A stretch of 38,973 bases of DNA from Erysipelotrichaceae bacterium (GTDB taxonomy: Bacteria; Bacillota_I; Bacilli_A; RFN20; CAG-826). The DNA lies in the NCBI GenBank assembly GCA_012744375.1, contig JAAYCD010000054.1, positions 1-38,973 on the forward strand. Reading direction: 5' to 3'. The translations under genes were made by a program, and so were the position numbers. The notes beneath the pieces are model-generated. The model saw only the letters and a program-made list of their open reading frames with translations, was not told where the DNA came from and made no database searches. This document shows positions 32,496-38,973 of this stretch, piece by piece; positions within the stretch are counted from its first letter, which is position 1; each line of letters opens with the position of its first letter.

Positions 32496-34277
32496 ATGTG
32501 TGGAATTGTCGGTGCAGTTGGGTTTATAAACCCAAAAGAATATATCATTGAGGGTTTAAAAAAACTTGAATATCGTGGATATGATTCCGCGGGCGTTGCT
32601 ATGCTCAGCGACAATACAATTAAGATTATTAAGGATAAGGGCACAATCGATCATCTTGCCACATTACTCCCAGAATGTTTTGATACTGATTTAGCTATCG
32701 GCCATACGCGTTGGGCAACTCATGGTGCACCAAATAAAACCAATTCTCATCCTCACATTTCAAAAAGCAAAAAAATTTCCATTGTCCATAACGGAGTAAT
32801 CGAAAACTATTTAGACGTTAAGTCGTTCCTTAATAAGCATAACTATGATTTTGCGACGAGTACCGACACTGAAGTAGTTGTAAATTTAATTGAACTTTTT
32901 TATGAGCAAAATGGCGACATGTTGACTGCCTTACAAAAAAGCATGCGGATACTTAAAGGCAGTTATGCCTTGTGTATTATTAATGTCGATGACCCTAATT
33001 CCATCTACATAATGAAAAATTGTTCACCACTGCTAATCGGTGCTTGTGAAGATTTTACGCTTGTTTCTTCTGATGCTGGGGCGATGACTAAGTATACAGA
33101 TCGATTCATTGAACTTAGCGATCTTGAATACGGAAAAATTCAAAAGGACAAAGTGGAAATTTATAACATCAATGGTCAAAGAGTTGATAAAGTAGCTACT
33201 AAAAAGAATTTAGAAGATTTAGAAATTGACTTAAATGGCTATCCTCATTATATGCTTAAAGAAATTGATGAAATTGAAAACGTTATCCATAAAATCATCA
33301 GTCAATACTACGTAGATGATGAATTTAATTTTGATAAAGATTTGCTTTCCGACATGCGTCGCGCTGATAACATTATTTTTATTGCATGTGGCACTTCTTA
33401 TCACGCTTCTTTAGTAGGCGGCAGATATTTTGAAGTATACAATAAATCCGCCTCGATATATTTTGCTTCTGAATGGGCTTTTCATCCAACCTTTCCAGGC
33501 AATAAACCATTTGTGATACTAATTTCACAATCTGGCGAAACTGCTGATGTAATCCACTGTCAAAAAATTATTAATGAGCACAAGATTCCGCATCTTGTTA
33601 TCACTAATACTGATGGTAGCACTTTACAAAGAAATGCGATGTATTATTTACTCCTTTATGCTGGTAGAGAAATTTCTGTTGCTTCCACCAAAGCTTATGT
33701 CGCGCAAGTAGCATTGCTCGCCATACTTTCTCGAGCGCTTGGTGATATCAAACAAGTCATTACTGATCTATATAAATGTATTGATATTATTCGGGACATT
33801 CGTTATCACTGGCAAGATAAAATCAAAGACATTGCCATGCAAATTAAAGACATAAAAGACGTCTTTTATTTAGGACGTGGCTACGATTACTTTATGGCCC
33901 TTGAAGCTTCATTAAAACTAAAAGAGATTAGTTATATTCATTCCGAAGCTTTCGCGGGAGGAGAAATCAAACATGGCCCTATAGCCTTAATCGAGCAAGG
34001 AATGCCAGTAATTATATTTATTACCGACCCAGAAATTACCCACAGCATTCGCGGTAATGTTGAAGAAGTAAAAGCTAGAGGAGCCAAAACTTTTACCATC
34101 GCTAGAGATTCATTAAGCCGTGAAACAGATACGATTATTATACAAGAATATCCTTCATATCTTTCTAGTGTCGCTGTATCACCATTCGCCTTTTATTTAG
34201 CGTACTATGTCTCATTATTTAAAGGTTACAATGTTGATAAACCTAGAAACTTAGCAAAAAGCGTAACCGTTGAATAG
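32496..34277 (+). CDS. glmS: Glucosamine-6-phosphate synthase (glutamine-dependent)
   Basis: A 593-residue enzyme that makes glucosamine-6-phosphate from fructose-6-phosphate and glutamine, the entry to peptidoglycan amino sugars. The N-terminal class II glutaminase has Cys2 (MCGIVGAVGF), with HTRWATHGAPN and the SDTEVV-type block TSTDTEVVVNL. Two SIS domains follow (IACGTSYHASLVGGRYFE; LGRGYDYFMALEASLKLKEI; EAFAGGEIKHGP). The C-terminus ends NLAKSVTVE as in all GlmS. It begins one base after glnA, leaving no room for a glmS ribozyme, so control must be operon-wide or at the enzyme level. Confidence 0.97.
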   Translation: MCGIVGAVGFINPKEYIIEGLKKLEYRGYDSAGVAMLSDNTIKIIKDKGTIDHLATLLPECFDTDLAIGHTRWATHGAPNKTNSHPHISKSKKISIVHNGVIENYLDVKSFLNKHNYDFATSTDTEVVVNLIELFYEQNGDMLTALQKSMRILKGSYALCIINVDDPNSIYIMKNCSPLLIGACEDFTLVSSDAGAMTKYTDRFIELSDLEYGKIQKDKVEIYNINGQRVDKVATKKNLEDLEIDLNGYPHYMLKEIDEIENVIHKIISQYYVDDEFNFDKDLLSDMRRADNIIFIACGTSYHASLVGGRYFEVYNKSASIYFASEWAFHPTFPGNKPFVILISQSGETADVIHCQKIINEHKIPHLVITNTDGSTLQRNAMYYLLLYAGREISVASTKAYVAQVALLAILSRALGDIKQVITDLYKCIDIIRDIRYHWQDKIKDIAMQIKDIKDVFYLGRGYDYFMALEASLKLKEISYIHSEAFAGGEIKHGPIALIEQGMPVIIFITDPEITHSIRGNVEEVKARGAKTFTIARDSLSRETDTIIIQEYPSYLSSVAVSPFAFYLAYYVSLFKGYNVDKPRNLAKSVTVE

Positions 34278-34292
34278 GGTCACGCTTTTTTC
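34256..34292. terminator. Bidirectional terminator after glmS
   Basis: AAAAAGCGT-A-ACC (34256-34268) pairs with GGT-C-ACGCTTTTT (34278-34290) with one A-C mismatch; T-runs flank both sides. The glmS stop codon lies in the loop. It also serves the convergent oxidoreductase gene. Confidence 0.85.
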
Positions 34293-35800
34293 TTATTTAG
34301 TATTGGAGTGAAGATATAATTTAATCTTTCTTTTTTGCATATTCTTTGAATCGCAAATTCTCCTTGTGTCATAGCGATTGGTAAACCGCCCGGACCTTGT
34401 AGCCATTGACCAGACAAATAAAAATTTTTAAGTCCTTTTAAGGTGCCATTATGTGTATACATGCTATCGCGCTTTGTAAAAGTGTAACTCATGAACACAC
34501 CATTTGTGGAATTAACGTAACGCTTAAATGTATGTGGAGTGGAAACATCTAATAATTCAAGTTCCCCCACATGTGGTAGATGGGCTTTAATGCGCGTTTT
34601 AACTTGTTCAGCAATTTCTTTTTTCTTCGCTAGATATGCTGAGCGATTTTTGCTTAAAGCTTGCCAATAAGGGTAATTTAAATTGCTTTGATCAAGCATG
34701 ATAAATAAAACTGTTCGACTGCCACGGGTAAATGATTCGTCATAACTATAACTACGAATAGTTAGGTGTTCAATTGTTTCGCCACCGAGTTCAAAAGGTG
34801 GGCAATCAAATGAATAAGGTGTTGGTAAATTGTTATCCTTTTTAATTGCAAAATGAACCATGACACAGCTTGGAGAAGGATGGCGTTTTGGATTATTAAA
34901 ACGCTTTTCAAATGATGGCAATGGATATTGATTTAACAATAATTTTTTTATTGTGTAATTAATATCTAAACAAGAAATAACATAATCGCCCTTAATGATA
35001 GTATCATCGACTAACTTAGCACCTTTTGCCACACCATGTTCCTTAAAAATACTAGTCACATTTGCGTTTAATCTTAAAGAACCGCCTAAAGCTATAAACT
35101 TATCTTTCATGCGTTCAACCATCGGTTTAGATCCGCCTTTTGGCACACCACCATCACCCATAGCAACAGTCGCATAACTATAAATCATTGAAAATAAATT
35201 ACCATACCCAGTTTGCGCTTTGGTAAGAGCAAATCTAATGCCGGGCGATTTAAATTTTTTTGCAAATTGAGCACTAGTTTGAAACATCGTATTTAAATAG
35301 CTTGGCCAAACAGAAAAAACTTGTAAACCTAGTTTAAGTTTGCGGGACAAAGGAATCATTGATAAAGGTAAATCAAGCGGTAATTCAACTTTTATAAAGT
35401 CTTTGACCATCTTAAAAAATTTACGAATCATTTTTTTATCAACTGGTGAAACCGCAATCCATTCCTTTTCAGCGCGATCTAAATCACACCACATGGTCAC
35501 GCTTTGACCTTGATATTCGTATGTACCCCAACTTGGTAAAAGTAAAATATCTTCTTGTGATCGAAAAGCATCGAGATTTTTCCACATTTCATTAAGTAAT
35601 GTGCCTTCTTTGGTGCCTGTTAACCAGTGGATACATCCATCCAAATAAAAGTTGCGACGAAACCACCCAGTACACATGCCGCCTACTGATGGGTTTTTTT
35701 CTAAAATAACAGCGTGAAAACCATTTTGTTCCGCGTAGATTCCAGCGGATAATCCAGCCACACCACCGCCGATAATGACAATTGTTTTCTTGTTTTGCAT
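34280..35800 (-). CDS. CrtI-like FAD-dependent oxidoreductase
   Basis: A 506-residue flavoprotein of the phytoene desaturase/amine oxidase superfamily. The N-terminal dinucleotide-binding motif IIGGGVAGLSAGIYAEQNG (about 9-27) is followed by VILEKNPSVGGMCTGW. The C-terminal FAD segment is NFYLSGQWLQGPGGLPIAM (about 466-484). No carotenoid synthesis genes are nearby and the gene stands alone, so a role in carotenoid, retinol-saturase-like or other lipid chemistry is open. It ends in TGA within the terminator shared with glmS. Confidence 0.88.
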   Translation of the reverse strand: MQNKKTIVIIGGGVAGLSAGIYAEQNGFHAVILEKNPSVGGMCTGWFRRNFYLDGCIHWLTGTKEGTLLNEMWKNLDAFRSQEDILLLPSWGTYEYQGQSVTMWCDLDRAEKEWIAVSPVDKKMIRKFFKMVKDFIKVELPLDLPLSMIPLSRKLKLGLQVFSVWPSYLNTMFQTSAQFAKKFKSPGIRFALTKAQTGYGNLFSMIYSYATVAMGDGGVPKGGSKPMVERMKDKFIALGGSLRLNANVTSIFKEHGVAKGAKLVDDTIIKGDYVISCLDINYTIKKLLLNQYPLPSFEKRFNNPKRHPSPSCVMVHFAIKKDNNLPTPYSFDCPPFELGGETIEHLTIRSYSYDESFTRGSRTVLFIMLDQSNLNYPYWQALSKNRSAYLAKKKEIAEQVKTRIKAHLPHVGELELLDVSTPHTFKRYVNSTNGVFMSYTFTKRDSMYTHNGTLKGLKNFYLSGQWLQGPGGLPIAMTQGEFAIQRICKKERLNYIFTPILNKKKA

Positions 35801-35857
35801 ATCTTAATCGTAATGAAAAGATATGACAAAATCACTCTACTAAGTTAGATAATTTCT

Positions 35858-38626
35858 CTACTGAGCTTGAGGGCGTTTATTTTGAGCTTTTTTCTTTAAT
35901 AAACGAATGAGTACAATAATTTCGTGGAGCACTAATGGAGCCATCGAAAGAAGAATGACGTATAACCAGTGAACAAAATCAAGTGTGTATGTGGAGAAGA
36001 ATGTATTAACTCCTGGTATTTCAACGACGGCAAATTGTAAGGCGATACCAACGATAAAAGCAATCCAGATGAGCTTATTTTTTGTTTTGAAATTGTGTAC
36101 GAAAGATTTCTTAAATGACGTCATACCTAGCATGTGGAACAACTCGCTTATTGCGAGTACACAGAACGCTGAGGTTTGACTCATCGCTAAGACATCGGCA
36201 TTAAAGTTTGGACTATTTGGATTTAGGATATCAGCAATTGCTTCTAAAGAATATCTTTGATATTCAATCATTGGAATCATTAAGAAAGCAAATACGGTGG
36301 TAATGGTAATTAATAAACCAAAACCAAATGTTATCCAATATCCACCATTGGAAAATAAAGATTCTTTAGGATTGCGTGGCATGTCGTCCATGATGCCATC
36401 TTCTTTTTCATCTGCCCCCAAAGCAACCGCAGGAAGCGAATCGGTAATTAAGTTAACCCATAAAATATGGATGGCAATTAACGGGGTAGGCAAGGAGTTA
36501 TTTAAAAATACAGACATTAAAACAACGATAAACATCGCCAACACTTCCGCGATGTTAGTGGAAAGTAAGAACAATACTGTTTTCTTGATATTTGCGTAAA
36601 TACCGCGGCCTTCTTCAACTGCCTTTTGAATTGAGGCAAAGTTGTCATCGGTCAAAACCATGTCCGCCGCCCCCTTAGCAACGTCAGTGCCAGTAATGCC
36701 CATCGCAATGCCGATATCAGCATTTTTCAAAGAAGGAGCATCATTAACACCATCGCCAGTCATTGCAACGATTGAGCCATTCGCCTTAATTGCGTTAACG
36801 ATTTGCACTTTATTAGACGGAGAAACACGAGCAAATACATGGACGGTTTTCACCTTTTCTTGTAGTTCTTCTGGGGTCAAAGTATCAATTTCATCACCCG
36901 AAAGAGCTACTTCGCCATCAGCGACAATACCTAATTGTTTTGCAATGGCTAAGGCGGTCGTCTTGTGATCACCAGTAATCATAATGGTATTAATACCAGC
37001 TTTTTTAAATATTGAAACAGCGTTAGCAGCCTCTGGTCTTGGTGGATCAATCATCCCTACTAAACCGACGAACACTAATTGTTCTTCTTTAAGTTCGTCG
37101 TCATATTTATAAGCAAGTGCCAAAACGCGCAAAGCATCAACCGCCATCGCATCACTTGCCATCAAAATATTCTTTTTATCTTTATCGCTCATCTCACGCA
37201 CTTCACCATTAATATCTATGTGACTTGCGACTCTTAAAATTGAGTCCATCGCACCTTTAGTAAAAATGAGTTTTTTACCATTATAGATATGTTGAGTGGA
37301 CATCATTTTTCTAACAGAATCAAACGGAAGTTCATTAACGCGAGGAGCAATTTTTTCTAGTTCGCTTTTGTGTTGATTCATTTTATTAGCGTATTCGACT
37401 AAGGCGATTTCTGTTGGATCACCATAAACACCTTCATCAACTACAGCATTACTACAAAGCGATAAACCCATCGATAAGAACTTATTTTCATCATTTAAGA
37501 TGTCTTTTTCTTCGATTAGTTTGCTGTTGATATAAGAGCGAACGACTGTCATCTTGTTTTGGGTAAGAGTACCGGTTTTATCAGAACATACGACCGAAAC
37601 AGCACCTAAAGTTTCAACAGAAGGAAGCTTTCTCACAATCGTGTTGGCTCTAACCATTTTTTGAACGCCAAGCGCTAAAACAATTGTCACAACCGCAGGT
37701 AAACCTTCAGGTACGGCAGCGACCGCCAAGGAGATGGAAAACATAAAGTTATCTAAGATACCAGCAATCCAACCATCAGCATCAAGATTACTATTTTTCA
37801 AAGCTAAATCGAGAAGTTGAACAGAAAATAACACCGCCACAATAATGAGCGTTAATATACCTAAAAACTTCGAAAGTTTGCTCAATTGTTTTTGTAATGG
37901 AGTTTCATCTTCTTCGCTTTCAGAAAGAAGCTTAGCGATTTTTCCGGTTTCGGTTTGCATACCAGTTAAAACAACCACACCTTCACCACGACCATATACA
38001 ACTGGGGTGGACATATATACCATATTTAAGCGATCTCCAACACCAATTTCATCAGAGAAAACTACATCAGCATTTTTCTCAACGGGCAAAGATTCACCAG
38101 TTAAAGATGATTCGTCTGTTTTTAAGTTAATCGCTTCAATTAATCTTAAATCAGCGGGGACGGTTCTGCCTTCTTCGAGAATGACTATATCACCAGGAAC
38201 TAGTTGTTCAGCTTTAAGTTCAACAAGTTGTCCATCTCTTCTAACAACACAAGTTGGTGAAGACATCTTTTTTAAAGCTTCGAGTGATTTTTCAGCTTTG
38301 CTTTCTTGAACAGTGGAAATGATGGCGTTTAAGAAAACAACACCCATGATAATAAGGGCATCAGCAAACTCAAAATGTTCGCCATGTTGAATGACATTAA
38401 ATAAACTGATGGCCAAACTCATAAAAGCCGCCGCCAATAAAATAAATATCATCGGGTCTTTGAAGTTAGAAAAAAAGACCAAGATAAGTGGGGCCTTTTT
38501 CTTTTCAGATAGTTTGTTTGGTCCATACTTAGTAAGGCGTTCATTCACTTCATCTTTTGACAATCCGTGTTTTCGATCAACATTAAGTTCATTTAGGACT
38601 TCTTTTGTGCTTTTGGTTTCGAACAT
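35858..38626 (-). CDS. P2-type Ca2+-transporting ATPase
   Basis: A 922-residue P-type ATPase of the SERCA/PMCA-like class, exporting Ca2+ or a related cation. An N-terminal cation-ATPase domain (about 5-70) precedes the actuator motif SLTGES (174-179), membrane site AVPEGLP (304-310), phosphorylation site CSDKTGTLTQNKM (Asp349), KGAMD nucleotide region, TGDHKTTA and hinge MTGDGVNDAPSLK. Ten membrane segments are apparent. The C-terminus is short and basic, with no calmodulin-like region expected. AAGGAG precedes the ATG. It is a single-gene unit, the second P-type ATPase in the window. Confidence 0.95.
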   Translation of the reverse strand: MFETKSTKEVLNELNVDRKHGLSKDEVNERLTKYGPNKLSEKKKAPLILVFFSNFKDPMIFILLAAAFMSLAISLFNVIQHGEHFEFADALIIMGVVFLNAIISTVQESKAEKSLEALKKMSSPTCVVRRDGQLVELKAEQLVPGDIVILEEGRTVPADLRLIEAINLKTDESSLTGESLPVEKNADVVFSDEIGVGDRLNMVYMSTPVVYGRGEGVVVLTGMQTETGKIAKLLSESEEDETPLQKQLSKLSKFLGILTLIIVAVLFSVQLLDLALKNSNLDADGWIAGILDNFMFSISLAVAAVPEGLPAVVTIVLALGVQKMVRANTIVRKLPSVETLGAVSVVCSDKTGTLTQNKMTVVRSYINSKLIEEKDILNDENKFLSMGLSLCSNAVVDEGVYGDPTEIALVEYANKMNQHKSELEKIAPRVNELPFDSVRKMMSTQHIYNGKKLIFTKGAMDSILRVASHIDINGEVREMSDKDKKNILMASDAMAVDALRVLALAYKYDDELKEEQLVFVGLVGMIDPPRPEAANAVSIFKKAGINTIMITGDHKTTALAIAKQLGIVADGEVALSGDEIDTLTPEELQEKVKTVHVFARVSPSNKVQIVNAIKANGSIVAMTGDGVNDAPSLKNADIGIAMGITGTDVAKGAADMVLTDDNFASIQKAVEEGRGIYANIKKTVLFLLSTNIAEVLAMFIVVLMSVFLNNSLPTPLIAIHILWVNLITDSLPAVALGADEKEDGIMDDMPRNPKESLFSNGGYWITFGFGLLITITTVFAFLMIPMIEYQRYSLEAIADILNPNSPNFNADVLAMSQTSAFCVLAISELFHMLGMTSFKKSFVHNFKTKNKLIWIAFIVGIALQFAVVEIPGVNTFFSTYTLDFVHWLYVILLSMAPLVLHEIIVLIRLLKKKAQNKRPQAQ

Positions 38627-38664
38627 AATAATTACTCCTTCATTTGGATGTAATCGTCTCGCGC

Positions 38665-38680
38665 ATTATACACACGTATA
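38665..38680 (-). promoter_or_regulatory. Possible -10 with inverted repeat upstream of the Ca2+ ATPase
   Basis: A minus-strand TATAAT (38665-38670) lies about 40 bases before the start codon, without a good -35. The short repeat TATAC-ACAC-GTATA (38667-38680) overlaps it and may be an operator. The rest of 38681-38800 shows nothing I can assign. Confidence 0.35.
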
Positions 38681-38800
38681 CATGGTCATAGTCCGGATGG
38701 TTAATCGTGTTGACGGAACTATAACTTAGCTACTCCCGCTTACTATTTACATACTTTATTATAAATAAAAACTAGAATTTAACAACAAAATATCATTGAA

Positions 38801-38833
38801 ATAAAAACCTCCGCCAATCAGCAAAGCGAAGGT
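38801..38833 (-). terminator. Terminator of tRNA-Leu
   Basis: On the minus strand ACCTTCGC (38826-38833) pairs with GCGGAGGT (38807-38814) including one T-G, then TTTTATTT. It lies 16 bases after the tRNA. Confidence 0.8.
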
Positions 38834-38848
38834 ACTCTATTTAAGATG

Positions 38849-38935
38849 TGGTGCCCGAGGCCGGAATCGAACCGGCACGGTATCGCTACCGCTGGATTTT
38901 GAGTCCAGTGCGTCTACCAGTTTCACCACTCGGGC
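38849..38935 (-). tRNA. tRNA-Leu (anticodon CAA)
   Basis: An 87-base class II tRNA with a long variable arm and encoded CCA. The acceptor GCCCGAG pairs perfectly with CTCGGGC. The anticodon stem CTGGA/TCCAG encloses CTCAAAA (anticodon CAA, codon TTG). The variable arm is CGGTAGCGATACCG and the T-arm GCCGG/CCGGC. Confidence 0.96.
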
Positions 38936-38944
38936 AGCGAGATA

Positions 38945-38973
38945 ATTATATACCAGTGGTGAAACAAATTTAA
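38945..38973 (-). promoter_or_regulatory. Promoter of tRNA-Leu, at the window edge
   Basis: A perfect minus-strand TATAAT (38945-38950) lies 9 bases before the tRNA 5' end. TTAAAT (38968-38973), a weak -35, is at 17 bases and touches the window end. Confidence 0.55.

Noticed and set aside
32490-32500. glmS ribozyme upstream of glmS
   Set aside because: Only one base separates glnA and glmS, so no leader exists.
37845-38309. 154-codon plus-strand ORF
   Set aside because: Mirror of the Ca2+ ATPase coding strand; Ser/Thr-rich nonsense composition typical of antisense frames.
1-38973. Mycoplasma-type code (TGA as Trp)
   Set aside because: Genuine genes such as the TetR and CrtI-like genes end in TGA and TGG encodes Trp throughout.
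1-38973. CRISPR arrays, insertion sequences or prophage genes
   Set aside because: No spaced direct repeats, transposase or phage structural frames were seen.

Overview
The window is a chromosomal segment of an AT-rich, Gram-positive-type bacterium. The genes are tightly packed and strong Shine-Dalgarno sites are common. Promoters are sigma-A-like (TTGACA/TATAAT), and intrinsic terminators end in T-runs. TGA is used as a stop and TGG as Trp, so the standard code applies. The gene set (CdaA, a CadC-type ArsR with a P1B ATPase, HflX, DUF21/CBS proteins, a long-form GltX, a small sigma-like HTH protein) suits a deep-branching Bacilli or mollicute-related lineage, probably host-associated. That placement is an inference; no rRNA or other phylogenetic marker is present.

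Layout, left to right. 1-1161 (-): a secreted surface protein cut by the window edge, translationally coupled to a sigma-region-4-like protein. 1324-1872 (+): a guanylate-kinase-like protein. 1869-9094 (-): HflX, two paralogous DUF21/CBS membrane proteins, an ABC permease/ATPase pair, a GNAT acetyltransferase and a methyltransferase. 9332-11266: tRNA-Glu(CTC) behind gltX on the minus strand, and tRNA-Gly(GCC) on the plus strand. 11302-14855 (-): a polytopic membrane protein, a NERD-domain protein, a Nudix hydrolase, the c-di-AMP synthase CdaA and a stand-alone RQC-like winged-helix protein. 14956-15675 (+): deoD. 15739-19249 (-): a metal-efflux module (P1B ATPase, Cys-rich ArsR regulator with a perfect operator inside its promoter, and an ArsP_2-type exporter). 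19337-21028 (-): a DUF47 PhoU-like protein and a PiT phosphate permease.

21029-21624 holds about 500 bases with no gene but many strong, nested hairpins. Two G-U-containing helices fit only a minus-strand transcript. This is the best candidate for something undescribed: a large ornate noncoding RNA or a very long leader of the phosphate permease.

21625-26464: a methyltransferase, a decayed nitroreductase pseudogene with two frameshifts, a NYN-LOTUS RNA-binding/nuclease protein, and a TetR-ABC-permease operon. The ABC ATPase is interrupted by a one-base frameshift immediately before its Walker A motif. 26518-26862 (-): tRNAs Thr(CGT), Val(GAC) and Gly(CCC) behind a consensus promoter.

26902-34277 is a glutamine regulon: a divergent LysR regulator, then a 36-codon leader ORF, pyrG, guaA, glnA and glmS on the plus strand. 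One transcription unit therefore carries the glutamine producer and three enzymes that consume glutamine amide nitrogen. 34280-38935 (-): a CrtI-like FAD oxidoreductase, a P2-type Ca2+ ATPase and tRNA-Leu(CAA).
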